A DNA stretch of 64,000 bases from VBDM01 sp964430565 (lineage in GTDB: Bacteria > Pseudomonadota > Gammaproteobacteria > Burkholderiales > SG8-39), in assembly GCA_964430565.1 (NCBI GenBank), contig CAYSFD010000016.1, positions 62,001 to 126,000 of the forward strand, in the 5' to 3' direction. The first letter of the stretch is position 1; each line of letters opens with the position of its first letter. Shown in pieces: positions 42,701-53,236 of the stretch. The notes under the pieces were generated by a model. The model did no database searches, was not told the DNA's origin, and saw only the letters and a list, made by a program, of their open reading frames with translations. Position numbers and translations under genes: made by a program.

Positions 42701-43573
42701 ATGAGCACGCGCGCCGCAGATTCCGGCGGAATGGAATACCTCCAGTCGCTGCCGCGGCGCTGGGTCACTGTGTACATACCGGTGATTGCGTTCCTCGTGG
42801 TGCTGCTTTTTCCCTTCTACTGGATGGCGATGACCTCGTTCAAGCCGAACGAGGAGCTGGTGTCTCGGGCCGCGAACCCGTTCTGGATCGTGAACCCGAC
42901 GCTCGCGCATTTCGAGAGGCTGCTGTTCCGCACCGAGTATCCGGAATGGATGTGGAACACCGTCGTCGTCTCTGTCGTTTCGACTTTCGTCTCGATCGCG
43001 GCCAGCGTGCTCGCCGCCTATGCGATCGAGCGCCTGCGCTTTCGCGGCTCGAAGCCGGTCGGATTGGCGATTTTCCTCGCCTATCTCGTGCCGCCCTCGA
43101 TCCTCTTCATCCCGCTCGCCGCGATCGTGTTCAAGCTCCAGTTGTGGGACACGCGCTGGGCGCTGATCCTCACCTACCCCACTTTCCTGATCCCGTTCTG
43201 CACCTGGCTGCTGATGGGCTACTTCCGCTCGATCCCGTACGAGCTCGAGGAGTGCGCGCTGATCGACGGCGCCACGCGCTGGCAGATCCTCACCAAGATC
43301 ATCCTGCCGCTCGCGGTGCCCGGCCTTATCTCGGCCGGGATCTTCGCTTTCACGCTCTCGTGGAACGAGTTCATCTACGCGCTTACTTTTATCTCCTCCT
43401 CCGAGAATAAGACCGTGCCGGTGGGCGTCGTCACCGAGCTGGTTGAAGGCGACGTCTATCACTGGGGCGCGCTGATGGCCGGCGCGCTGATCGGCTCGCT
43501 GCCGGTCGCGATCCTGTATTCCTTCTTCGTCGAGCACTACGTCTCCGGCATGACCGGCGCGGTAAAGGAATAG
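42701..43573 (+). CDS. Carbohydrate ABC permease (2)
   Basis: A 290-residue MalG/UgpE-type permease with six helices and the EAA loop (EECALIDGATRWQILTKIILPLAVPG). The ATG at 42701 lies right after an inserted palindrome and overlaps the stop of a short frame starting at the earlier ATG 42597 (ATGA junction). Thus translation may still be coupled. The N terminus (MSTRAADSGGMEYLQS) is about 20 residues longer than needed before the first helix. Confidence 0.9.
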   Translation: MSTRAADSGGMEYLQSLPRRWVTVYIPVIAFLVVLLFPFYWMAMTSFKPNEELVSRAANPFWIVNPTLAHFERLLFRTEYPEWMWNTVVVSVVSTFVSIAASVLAAYAIERLRFRGSKPVGLAIFLAYLVPPSILFIPLAAIVFKLQLWDTRWALILTYPTFLIPFCTWLLMGYFRSIPYELEECALIDGATRWQILTKIILPLAVPGLISAGIFAFTLSWNEFIYALTFISSSENKTVPVGVVTELVEGDVYHWGALMAGALIGSLPVAILYSFFVEHYVSGMTGAVKE

Positions 43574-43582
43574 GGCCGAGGA

Positions 43583-44287
43583 ATGAATCAGCTCGATTTC
43601 AAGGGCCGCGCTGCGATCGTCACCGGCGGCTTGCAAGGTATCGGTGCGGCGATCGCGAAGCGCCTGGAGGCTTCCGGCGCAAAGGTTCTGATCTGGGACA
43701 TCGCGGCGAAGACCGGCGCGGTCGATATTTCGGACGCGGCCGCGGTCGAGCGCGCAACGGCAAAGGCGCTCGCCGATCTCGGCGGGATCGACGTGCTCGT
43801 CAACAACGCCGGCATCGCCGGCATCAACACCCCGACCGTCGAGTATCCGATCGAGGAATGGGAACGCGTGCTGAGAGTCAACCTCACCAGCCAGTTCCTG
43901 TGCTGCCGCGCCGTCGCCCCGCACATGGTGAAGCGAAAGTACGGCCGCATCGTCAACATCGCCTCGATCGCGGGCAAGGAGGGTAACCCGAACGCGGTCG
44001 CCTACAGCGCCTCCAAGGCCGGCGTGATCGCCCTCACCAAGTCGCTCGGGAAGGAATTGGCGCAGACCGGCGTGCTCGTCAACTGCGTGACGCCCGCGGC
44101 GGCGGAGACCGCGATCTTCGATCAGATGACCGAACAGCATATCAACTACATGCTCTCCAAGATCCCGATGAACCGCTTCGTGACGGTGGACGAGATCGCC
44201 GCCCTGGTATGCTGGCTTGCCTCCGAGGACTGCTCGTTCTCCACCGGTGCGGTATTCGACATCTCCGGCGGCCGGGCTACTTATTGA
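43583..44287 (+). CDS. SDR-family dehydrogenase
   Basis: A 234-residue classical SDR with TGGLQGIG for NAD(P), NNAG, catalytic Ser in NIASIAGKEG, and YSASK. It is in line with the ABC operon (9 nt after the permease, AGGA before ATG), so it likely oxidises the imported sugar or polyol as the first catabolic step. Confidence 0.9.
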   Translation: MNQLDFKGRAAIVTGGLQGIGAAIAKRLEASGAKVLIWDIAAKTGAVDISDAAAVERATAKALADLGGIDVLVNNAGIAGINTPTVEYPIEEWERVLRVNLTSQFLCCRAVAPHMVKRKYGRIVNIASIAGKEGNPNAVAYSASKAGVIALTKSLGKELAQTGVLVNCVTPAAAETAIFDQMTEQHINYMLSKIPMNRFVTVDEIAALVCWLASEDCSFSTGAVFDISGGRATY

Positions 44288-44298
44288 AGAACAACGCT

Positions 44299-44333
44299 GT
44301 GTTGCGGCGCAGAGACACCCTGCGCAGCAACAC
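44299..44333 (+). terminator. Long hairpin between SDR and dehydratase genes
   Basis: The arms GTGTTGC-GGCGCAG (44299-44312) and CTGCGCAGCAACAC (44320-44333) form a 14-bp stem with one mismatch and a 7-nt loop, about 27 nt before the dehydratase ATG. There is no strong T-run, so it may be an attenuator or an RNA-stability structure rather than a full terminator. Confidence 0.45.
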
Positions 44334-44360
44334 CAAACTTTCAAAAAAACCAAAACACCC

Positions 44361-46091
<1,731 letters not shown>

Positions 46092-46093
46092 AC

Positions 46094-47074
46094 ATGAAAG
46101 TCGTCATCACCGGCGGCGGCGGCTTCATTGGTTTCAGGCTCGCAAAAGCGCTGCTCGCGCGCGGCATCCTCGCCGGCGCCGACGGCGCGCCGCAGAAGAT
46201 CGCGAGCCTGGTGCTCGTCGATCAGGCTTTCCCCGCGGATTTGCCCAAGGACCCGCGGCTCGAGACGCTCGCGGGCGATATCTCCGAACCGAAGTTCACC
46301 ACCCGCGTGATTACGCCCGATACCACTTCGGTGTTCCATCTAGCGGCAGTCGTTTCGGGCGCAGCCGAGGCCGACTTCGATCTCGGCATGCGCGTCAACC
46401 TCGAGGGCCTGCGCAACGTGCTTGATTGCGCGCGCCGCTGCGCGCGGCCGCCGCGCCTGGTGTTCGCCAGCTCGGTCGCCGCTTTCGGCGGCGAATTGCC
46501 CGAAGTGCTCGACGACTCGACCACGCCGAGGCCGCAGACTTCCTACGGCACGCAGAAGGTGGTGAGCGAATACCTGATCGGCGACTGTTCGCGCAAGGGC
46601 TACATCGACGGACGGTCGCTGCGCCTGCCGACCGTCGTAGTGCGTCCCGGCAAGGCAAACGCGGCGGCCTCGTCGTTCGCGAGCGCCGTGATCCGCGAGC
46701 CCCTCAACGGCGTCGTCTACGACTGTCCGGTCGGGCGCGACACCGGCGTGTGGCTGCTCTCACCACGGCGCGTGGTCGAGGCGTTCGTGCACGCCCACGA
46801 ACTGCCGGCGGCGAAATGGGGATCGGACCGCGTCGTGAATCTTCCGGGCATCACCGCGAGCGTCGCGGAGATGCTGAAAGCGATGGCGAAAATCGCCGGC
46901 GCGCAGACCGCGAAGCGCGTCGCCTTCAAACCCGAGGCGCGCATCCAGGCGATCGTCGCGGGCTGGCCGGTGCGCTTCGCGACGCCGCGCGCGATCGCGA
47001 TGGGTTTCAAGGCCGACGCGAGCATCGATGCCGTCATCCGCGACTACATCGCCGACGAAGGCGTGCGCGCCTGA
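46094..47074 (+). CDS. DenD-like D-erythronate dehydrogenase family protein
   Basis: A 326-residue extended SDR starting 2 nt after the dehydratase stop. MKVVITGGGGFIGFRLAKAL is the NAD loop, ASSVAAFG holds the Ser, and YGTQK is the YxxxK site. RSLRLPTVVVRPGKANAAASSFASAVIREPLNG is characteristic of D-erythronate/sugar-acid dehydrogenases (DenD). It would oxidise a 4-carbon or similar sugar acid with NAD. Confidence 0.87.
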   Translation: MKVVITGGGGFIGFRLAKALLARGILAGADGAPQKIASLVLVDQAFPADLPKDPRLETLAGDISEPKFTTRVITPDTTSVFHLAAVVSGAAEADFDLGMRVNLEGLRNVLDCARRCARPPRLVFASSVAAFGGELPEVLDDSTTPRPQTSYGTQKVVSEYLIGDCSRKGYIDGRSLRLPTVVVRPGKANAAASSFASAVIREPLNGVVYDCPVGRDTGVWLLSPRRVVEAFVHAHELPAAKWGSDRVVNLPGITASVAEMLKAMAKIAGAQTAKRVAFKPEARIQAIVAGWPVRFATPRAIAMGFKADASIDAVIRDYIADEGVRA

Positions 47075-47129
47075 TAGGGTCGCTCTAATCTCTGATAGTC
47101 TCTCGGCTGCGATCGAGGAGGGCTTGGTC

Positions 47130-48074
47130 ATGAAGCGCACTATCGCGGTTCTTCTGGCGCTGTTCACCCTGGCGGCCGGAGCGCAGGAATTTCCTTCCAA
47201 GCAGGTAAGACTCGTCGTGCCCTTCCCGCCGGGCGGGCCGCTCGACATCGCGGGCCGGCTGATCGGCAAGGAACTGCAGGACCGCTGGAGTCATCCCGTC
47301 ATCATCGAGAACAAGCCGGGCGGCACCATCGGCCCGGAATACGTCGTGAAGAGCGCGCCGGATGGCCACGTTCTGTTGATCATCAGCTCGACCCCGCTCG
47401 TGACGCTCCCGCACCTGCAGAAGGTGCCTTACGACGTGTTGAAGGACCTGGTCGGCGTCACTCAGACCACGCTCCTCACGTATGCGATGGTCGTTCATCC
47501 TGCAACCGGGATCGGTTCGATCCAGGAATTGATCGGCCGCGCGAAAAAGGACCCGGGCAAACTCAACTACGCGAGCGCCGGCAACGGATCCGGCCAGCAT
47601 CTTTATTTCGAGTTGTTGAAGAACGCGGCGGACATGAACCTCATCCACGTTCCCTACAAGGGCGCGGCGCCGGCGCTCCAGGCGGTGCTCGGCGGCGAGC
47701 CCGGCATCATGATCGACGTCACCGTGACGGTGCTGCCGCACGTGAAAGCGGGGAAGCTGCGCGCCCTCATGGTCACGGGCAGCAAGCCGCTCGAGCAACT
47801 GCCGGGTGCGGTGCCGTTTGATTCGCTTTTCCCCGGCCTCGGCATCCCGGGATGGCACGGAATTTTCACCACTGGTGGAACGCCCAAGCCGGTCCTCGAC
47901 AAACTCGCAGCCGACATCCGGCAGGTGCTGCAGATTCCGGCGGTCGCGAACCGCTTCCGTGAGCTGGGGATCGAGCCTTCCGGAGTGTCGGGAGATCAGT
48001 TCAACGAGATCGTCAGGCGCGACTCGGCCCGCTGGGGCGAGATCATCCGCAAGAACAATCTAAGGGCGGATTAG
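47130..48074 (+). CDS. Bug-family receptor (6)
   Basis: A 314-residue Bug protein from ATG 47130 (GAGGAGGG upstream), signal peptide MKRTIAVLLALFTLAAGAQ. Typical features: FPSKQVRLVVPFPPGGPLDIAGR, GGTIGPEYVVKSAPDGHVLL, LIHVPYKGAAPALQAVLGGE. It is the last gene of the sugar-acid operon and ends just before a 12-bp hairpin, so it may recognise a product or substrate of that pathway, though Bugs more often bind carboxylic acids. Confidence 0.9.
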   Translation: MKRTIAVLLALFTLAAGAQEFPSKQVRLVVPFPPGGPLDIAGRLIGKELQDRWSHPVIIENKPGGTIGPEYVVKSAPDGHVLLIISSTPLVTLPHLQKVPYDVLKDLVGVTQTTLLTYAMVVHPATGIGSIQELIGRAKKDPGKLNYASAGNGSGQHLYFELLKNAADMNLIHVPYKGAAPALQAVLGGEPGIMIDVTVTVLPHVKAGKLRALMVTGSKPLEQLPGAVPFDSLFPGLGIPGWHGIFTTGGTPKPVLDKLAADIRQVLQIPAVANRFRELGIEPSGVSGDQFNEIVRRDSARWGEIIRKNNLRAD

Positions 48075-48103
48075 GAGCGGGGTTCGCTATTCGAACCCCG
48101 CTC
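48075..48103. terminator. Strong hairpin between convergent Bug and Crp/Fnr genes
   Basis: GAGCGGGGTTCG (48075-48086) and CGAACCCCGCTC (48092-48103) pair perfectly over 12 bp with a 5-nt loop. It starts right at the Bug (6) stop and lies before the end of the Crp/Fnr gene (48116), so it likely serves transcription from both sides. A T-run is absent. Confidence 0.6.
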
Positions 48104-48115
48104 TATAGCAGCCCG

Positions 48116-48769
48116 CTACCAAGCCCGCGGCAGGGTGCGGGCGATCGTGATCTGGTCGCGCTCGACGACGATGTATCCACCGCCGGCGAGGTCGCCGAGG
48201 ATGCGGCTGATCATTTCGCGCGAGGCGCCGACGCGGTTGGCCATCTCCTGCTGCGTCGGACGGCTTTCGATCACGAGAGCGCCGTCGCGTTCCACGGCAA
48301 GGTCCAGAAGCATGCGCGCCACGCGGCCGTATACGTCCATGAGCGCGAGGCTCTTCACGTCGTTGGTGAGCGCGCGCACCCGCCGGATGAGCTTGAGGAT
48401 GAGGTGCAGAGTGAATTCCGGGCTCTTCGCCACGAATTCCTTGAAATCCTCTTTCGGGACGACCAGGAACTGCGTCGGCTCCAGTGTCATGACCGAGGCC
48501 GAGCGCGGGCCTTCGTCGAGCACCATTTCTCCGAAGTACTCCCCGGGTCCTGATTCGTTGAGGACGATCTCCTTGCCCTTGTCGTCGCTGACGTAGATCT
48601 TCACCCGCCCGGAAACGATGATGTAGAGCGAATCGGTGGTGTCGCCCTCGCTGACGACGACGGTGTTTTTCTGGAACGTCCGCGTGACCGCATGCTGGGC
48701 AAAGTCACTGAGATCGATCACGCTCAGGATTTCGTCGGGGGACGGGCCCTTCGGACTCGGTTTTTGCAT
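48116..48769 (-). CDS. Crp/Fnr-family transcriptional regulator without Fe-S cysteines
   Basis: A 217-residue protein with a cyclic-nucleotide-binding beta-roll (residues 20-140; GEYFGEMVLDEGPRSASVMTLEP) and a C-terminal winged helix (RPTQQEMANRVGASREMISRILGDLAGGGYI). The recognition helix SREMISRIL keeps the E..SR pattern that in FNR contacts TTGAT. It contains no Cys at all, so it is not an oxygen-sensing FNR. It may be a heme, NO or nucleotide-responsive relative. Whether it binds the boxes found here is not known. Confidence 0.85.
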   Translation of the reverse strand: MQKPSPKGPSPDEILSVIDLSDFAQHAVTRTFQKNTVVVSEGDTTDSLYIIVSGRVKIYVSDDKGKEIVLNESGPGEYFGEMVLDEGPRSASVMTLEPTQFLVVPKEDFKEFVAKSPEFTLHLILKLIRRVRALTNDVKSLALMDVYGRVARMLLDLAVERDGALVIESRPTQQEMANRVGASREMISRILGDLAGGGYIVVERDQITIARTLPRAW

Positions 48770-48930
48770 CGACTCTCCGTGGAACCGCTTCTAGCGAGTT
48801 CGCTCTTCCGGCGCTTGCTCGCACCTATTTTCGTTTCAATCCTCTCGTTGTGCAAGTGGACCTGAGGGCCTGCCACATAAGGGGAATGACCCGCGAGTGT
48901 GGGCGCCGTCCTTCCATCCGCGATGCAGAA

Positions 48931-49839
48931 TCACCCCGCGAATCTCGGCTCTGGCACGCCGCGAATGCCGAGGCCGGTGATGCGAAAGAGGCTCCCCGCC
49001 AGGAACTGCGGCTTCACCTCCTTGGCGAAATGCTCGTGCACTGCGGGGTGCTTCACGCGCGCCATCGAGGTGACGTAGATCTCGTCGAGCTTGTCCCCGC
49101 CGAAGATGACGCTGGTGATGTTCCTGACCGGCATGCCGATGCGCCGCTCGACGCTGCCGTCGGGGGCGTAGCGCACGAGGTCGCCCGAGATCAACTGCGC
49201 GTTCCACACGCAGCCCTCCGCGTCCACGGTCGAGCCGTCGGCGACGCCCGGGTCGCCCTTGAACGAAGCGAAAATCCGTTTGTTGGCGAGCGTTCCAGCC
49301 GCCACGTCGTAGTCGTAGGCCCACATCTCGCCCTGGAAGGTGTCGGCGAAGTAGAAGGTGCGGTCGTCAGGGCTCCAGCACGGACCGTTCGAGCAGATGA
49401 TGCCCTGGTCCACCTGGGTGACGCGCAGATCGGGATCGAGGCGCCACAAGCCGCAGATCTTCAACTCTTCCTTGTCGTCCATGCCGCCGGCGAAGAAGCG
49501 CCCGCGCCGGTCGCACTTTCCGTCGTTCAAGCGCGTGCGCGGCTGCTCGGCATCGACGAGCGCTATCGTTTCGAGCCTGCCGCTGCCGAAATCGAAGAAG
49601 TAGAAGCCGTCGTCGAGCGCGAGCACCGCGCTGCCGTTGCGCCGCAGCGCGAGCGCCCCGACGTCGCGGGCTAGCATCCAGTTCTCGGTCTTGCCGCTCT
49701 TCGGATCGAGCCGCCAGAGGGAGGGCTTGCCGACGCGCCGGCCGGTGCCGTCAACCCAGTAGAGCCGGCCTTCCTCGACGTCCCAGACCGGGCCTTCGCC
49801 GAGATGGTTTTCGCACTGCAGGACGCACTCGATCTTCAC
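48931..49839 (-). CDS. SMP-30/gluconolactonase-family lactonase
   Basis: A 302-residue beta-propeller. The first stretch HLGEGPVWDVEEGRLYWVD, then RTRLNDGKCDRRGRFFAGGM, SNGPCWSPDDRTFYFADT and GVADGSTVDAEGCVWNAQ are the SMP-30 blocks; E15, N104-like, N150-like and D200-like positions bind the divalent metal. It hydrolyses a sugar lactone to the aldonic acid. Its GTG start overlaps the Bug (7) stop by 4 bp. Confidence 0.9.
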   Translation of the reverse strand: MKIECVLQCENHLGEGPVWDVEEGRLYWVDGTGRRVGKPSLWRLDPKSGKTENWMLARDVGALALRRNGSAVLALDDGFYFFDFGSGRLETIALVDAEQPRTRLNDGKCDRRGRFFAGGMDDKEELKICGLWRLDPDLRVTQVDQGIICSNGPCWSPDDRTFYFADTFQGEMWAYDYDVAAGTLANKRIFASFKGDPGVADGSTVDAEGCVWNAQLISGDLVRYAPDGSVERRIGMPVRNITSVIFGGDKLDEIYVTSMARVKHPAVHEHFAKEVKPQFLAGSLFRITGLGIRGVPEPRFAG

Positions 49840-50804
49840 TGTTCCGGGACGATGGCGTGCTTCCTGATGAAGGCCGCCCAGGCTTCGCGCTCCCGCTTCA
49901 TGGCCGCGGCCGCAAGCTCCGGCGTGTCGAATATCGGGATGTAGGCCTGTGCTTCGAGCTTCTCCGCGAGCTGCGGGGATTTCATCGCCTTGACGATCTC
50001 GACGCTCATGCGCTGCACGATTGCCGGCGGCGTCCCCGTCGGCGCCACCACGCCGAAGAAGGAACTTCCGATCTCGACTCCCGGAAGGCCGGCTTCGGCC
50101 AACGTGGGCGCGCCGGGAAGCGCGTTCGTGCGCTCGCTGACGGCGAGCGCGAGCGCTTTTCCGCCGCGGATATGAGGCAGCGCCGAGGCGAGATCGGCCA
50201 GCATGAATTTTATCTGGCCGCCAAGGAGGTCCTTGTAAGCCGGTCCCAGACCCTTGTAGGGAACATGAAGGAAGCGCGCGCCGCTCGCCTCTTCGAGCAC
50301 CCGCACGCCGAGATAGGTCGCGCTGCCGATGCCGGCCGAGCCGAACGGGACGGTCCCCGGCTCGCGCTTACCGAGAGCGAGAAGATCGGCGAGCGATTTG
50401 GCCTGGACCGAGGGATGGATGCAGATGACGTAAGGGCTCACCACGCCGCGCGAGATCGCCACGAAGTCGCGCTCGGCGCTGTAGGGCAGATTCTTGTAAA
50501 GGCTCGGATTGATGATGAGCGATGGGCTCGCCGAGATGAGGAACGTATAGCCGTCGGGCCGAGCCTTCGCCGCCGCCTCGGCCCCGATGTTGCCGCTCGC
50601 GCCGGGCTTGTTGTCCACCACGAAGGGCTGCTTGAGCGCCTCGCTCAAGGCATGCGAGATCAGGCGGGCATAGATATCGGTGCCGCCCCCGGGCGAAGAG
50701 GGCACGATCACTCTCACCGAGCGCGTGGGCCAGGCTTCCTGCGCCATGATGGGCAGGGAAAAAAGCAGCGCGGCGGTGACGGTGACTCCAGTCGCGATTC
50801 GCAT
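49836..50804 (-). CDS. Bug-family receptor (7)
   Basis: A 322-residue Bug protein with a signal (MRIATGVTVTAALLFSLPIMAQ), WPTRSVRVIVPSSPGGGTDIYARLIS, GASGNIGAEAAAKARPDGYTFLI and LHVPYKGLGPAYKDLLGGQ. It lies between a lactonase (overlapping) and a DapA-type aldolase (12 bp), which suggests a sugar-acid or keto-acid ligand. Confidence 0.9.
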   Translation of the reverse strand: MRIATGVTVTAALLFSLPIMAQEAWPTRSVRVIVPSSPGGGTDIYARLISHALSEALKQPFVVDNKPGASGNIGAEAAAKARPDGYTFLISASPSLIINPSLYKNLPYSAERDFVAISRGVVSPYVICIHPSVQAKSLADLLALGKREPGTVPFGSAGIGSATYLGVRVLEEASGARFLHVPYKGLGPAYKDLLGGQIKFMLADLASALPHIRGGKALALAVSERTNALPGAPTLAEAGLPGVEIGSSFFGVVAPTGTPPAIVQRMSVEIVKAMKSPQLAEKLEAQAYIPIFDTPELAAAAMKREREAWAAFIRKHAIVPEQ

Positions 50805-50816
50805 GACTTATCCTTT

Positions 50817-51776
50817 CTACGCGGCCCGGAGAGAGCGGCCGGCTTGATCCAGAAGACCCGCGGCGATAAGCGCGGCGCGGATGCGTTCGATCTCGGATTG
50901 CGGGATCTTCACCAGCGGCGGGCGCACCACGGCGCGCGGAAGTTTGCCCATCATCACGAGGGCCTCTTTCATCCGGTTATGCATGTCCACCCAGGGTTCG
51001 GCGTAGAACACTTCGGCCGTTGGCCAGATGCGATCGTTGATTTTCTTTGCGGTGGCCAGGTCGTTCGCGCGGACTGCGCGAAAAAGTTTCGCCTGGAGAT
51101 CGGCGATCACCGAACCGCTGCCCGAGAGCAGGCCGTTCGCGCCCGCGACGAGCGAGCCTATGAGCCAGGAGCTGTGAGTGGTGAGCACGTTTACGGGCGG
51201 GTTGCGCGACTGCAGCGTGCGGACCTGGCGCTCGTGCACCTGCGGGCTCGCGCACCAGTCCTTGATGGCGCGTACCGCGGGCACTGCTTCGATGATTTTC
51301 AGGAGGGTTGCGAGCGGATAGCCTTGGCCGCTTGCGAGCGGGTATTGGAACGCGATGATCGGAAGACTGGCCGCTCCGGCTATGCGCCGGAAGTGCTCGA
51401 CCGCCATTTCGGCTCGCTGGCCCATCGTGAAGGGTCCGGGCGGGAAGACGAGCAGCGCCGCGGCGCCGCCTTCGGCCGCCATACGGGCGATGCGCGCGGC
51501 CTCGAGGCTGCCTTCGGCGTAAACGCCGTGGACGATCGGGAGGCGCGCTCCGATCTCGTCCCTGGCGATCGCAAGGACGCGCTTCTGCTCGTCGAACGTG
51601 CACGAGGCGACTTCGGTCGAATGCGCGTTGATCGTGATCGCCGAAAGGCCTTCGACCGAAGCGACATCGCGCAGATGCGCACGGAACGACGCCTCGTCGA
51701 TGGAGAGGTCATCGTTGAAGGGCAGCAGCACCGCAGGGATGACGCCCTGCGGAACCCAGTTCATGTCTCGGGGCAT
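50817..51776 (-). CDS. DapA/NanA-family aldolase or dehydratase
   Basis: A 319-residue TIM barrel starting at ATG 51776 (AGGAG upstream). The Schiff-base Lys is K172 (RAIKDW) and the helper Tyr is Y145 (FQYPLASG, in place of the usual YNxP). It is not a typical DapA because the GTTGE loop is changed to INAHSTEVA. Relatives cleave or dehydrate keto-deoxy sugar acids. It could act downstream of the IlvD/Edd dehydratase and SMP-30 lactonase. Confidence 0.85.
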   Translation of the reverse strand: MPRDMNWVPQGVIPAVLLPFNDDLSIDEASFRAHLRDVASVEGLSAITINAHSTEVASCTFDEQKRVLAIARDEIGARLPIVHGVYAEGSLEAARIARMAAEGGAAALLVFPPGPFTMGQRAEMAVEHFRRIAGAASLPIIAFQYPLASGQGYPLATLLKIIEAVPAVRAIKDWCASPQVHERQVRTLQSRNPPVNVLTTHSSWLIGSLVAGANGLLSGSGSVIADLQAKLFRAVRANDLATAKKINDRIWPTAEVFYAEPWVDMHNRMKEALVMMGKLPRAVVRPPLVKIPQSEIERIRAALIAAGLLDQAGRSLRAA

Positions 51777-51813
51777 GGCGATCTCCTCATCCTGTTGCAG
51801 CGCAGCCATTGTA

Positions 51814-52782
51814 TTACTCCACCCGCACCTGGTAGTCGCGAATGACTTTCGCCCATTTGTCGGACTCCGCGCGGGCGAAAGCGAGGAACTCCGCGGGCGC
51901 GCTGCCGACGACGTCGAAGCCCTGGGCGGCGAGCTTGCCGCGCACTTCCGGATCGGAGAGCGCCTTGGTCAGCTCGGCGTGCAGCCGCGCAACGATGTCC
52001 TTCGGTGTGCCGGCGGGCGCGAGCATTCCCACCCAGGATTGCGCGGCGAATCCCGGAAGCGACTCGGCTACCGTAGGCGTATCGGGAAGCTGAGGGATGC
52101 GGCGCGAGCTGCCGATCGCGAGCGCCTTGATGCGGCCCGCCTTCGCCTGCGGAATCGCCTGCGGCGCGGAAACGAACATGACGTTCACCTGGCCGCCAAC
52201 CATGTCGATCATCATCGGCGCGCCGCCCTTGTAGGGCACATGGGTCATTTCAATTCCGGTGCGGTTCGCAAACAGCAGGGCGTTCAAGTGGTTCGAGCTG
52301 CCGGCGCCCACCGTTGCATAGGTGACCTTTCCCGGGTTCGATTTTGCGTGGCTCACCAGCTCCGCGACCGTCGAGGGAGCGAAGTTGGTCGCCCCCACGA
52401 GCACCTGCGGCGAAGTGACGATGAGGCTCACGTGCTCGAAGGACTTGAACGGGTCGTAGCCGAGGTTCTTGTAGAGCAGATGGTTGACCGCGTGCGTGTC
52501 GAATACGAGAAGCACGGTGTGGCCGTCGGCGGGCGCTTTCGCCACCTCCGCCTGCCCGATCGAACCGCCCGCGCCGGCCCTGTTCTCGACCAGCAACGGG
52601 CGGCCGAGCCCGGCGGAATAACTCGGGCCGATGACCCGGGCGACGCCGTCAACGGTGCCGCCCGCCGGCCACGGAACGATCAGGCGGATCGGCTTGCTCG
52701 GATAAGCTTGACCGAGAACAGCCGCCGGGACCAGCGAAGCGGCAAGCGCCGCTGCGAAGACAAGGCTACGGCTCATCGGCAT
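51814..52782 (-). CDS. Bug-family receptor (8)
   Basis: A 322-residue Bug protein: signal (SLVFAAALAASLVPAAVLGQ), YPSKPIRLIVPWPAGGTVDGVARVIG, AGAGGSIGQAEVAKAPADGHTVLL, THVPYKGGAPMMIDMVGGQ. It starts 7 nt after DUF350 and ends 37 nt before the aldolase. It is thus in line with both a presumed envelope-polyamine cluster and a sugar-acid cluster. Confidence 0.9.
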   Translation of the reverse strand: MPMSRSLVFAAALAASLVPAAVLGQAYPSKPIRLIVPWPAGGTVDGVARVIGPSYSAGLGRPLLVENRAGAGGSIGQAEVAKAPADGHTVLLVFDTHAVNHLLYKNLGYDPFKSFEHVSLIVTSPQVLVGATNFAPSTVAELVSHAKSNPGKVTYATVGAGSSNHLNALLFANRTGIEMTHVPYKGGAPMMIDMVGGQVNVMFVSAPQAIPQAKAGRIKALAIGSSRRIPQLPDTPTVAESLPGFAAQSWVGMLAPAGTPKDIVARLHAELTKALSDPEVRGKLAAQGFDVVGSAPAEFLAFARAESDKWAKVIRDYQVRVE

Positions 52783-52789
52783 TTCACGC

Positions 52790-53200
52790 TCAATACGTCA
52801 GCGAAGCAGCGTTCAAAATTCCGAGCGCAAGGGAAATCGTGCCGAGAACCAAACCTTGCGCGACCTTGCCGGAGGAGATGTCCTGCGACAAGTTCGGCAA
52901 GATCATGCGCACGGCGAAATACGACAGAAGTTGAACGACGAGAGCCACAGCGCCCCAAAAGAGCATGTCCCACCACGCGACGCTGTGGGCGATCGCGCTG
53001 GCGAGCGGGATCACGAAACCGACCAGCGCTCCGGAGAGCGAAAGCGCGGCGGCGACATTCCCCTGACGGATGAGCGAGATCTCTTTGTGAGGAGTGACCC
53101 TGGCGTACACGACCAGAAAAACAGCCGTCAGAGCGACGGCCATCAGGAAGTAAGCGAGAAAATCATCCAACCCGCTGATTGACGCGATGAATTCATTCAT
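52790..53200 (-). CDS. DUF350 membrane protein (YjfL-like)
   Basis: A 136-residue protein with four predicted membrane helices (LAYFLMAVALTAVFLVVYA, AALSLSGALVGFVIPLASAI, WWDMLFWGAVALVVQLLSYFAV, VAQGLVLGTISLALGILNAASL) and the DUF350 pattern HKEISLIRQGNVAAALSLSGALVGF. In E. coli its relative YjfL is encoded with YjfM and YjfC, a glutathionylspermidine-synthase-like protein, and the same neighbours are found here. Confidence 0.85.
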   Translation of the reverse strand: MNEFIASISGLDDFLAYFLMAVALTAVFLVVYARVTPHKEISLIRQGNVAAALSLSGALVGFVIPLASAIAHSVAWWDMLFWGAVALVVQLLSYFAVRMILPNLSQDISSGKVAQGLVLGTISLALGILNAASLTY

Positions 53201-53236
53201 GAGGCTTGCTCCTTTTCGGTTCCTGGAACTTCCCGG

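Noticed and set aside
48116..48769. The Crp/Fnr protein as the oxygen sensor for the FNR-type boxes
   Set aside because: It has no cysteine, so it cannot hold the FNR Fe-S cluster. Binding to the boxes cannot be excluded, but oxygen sensing by this protein is unlikely.
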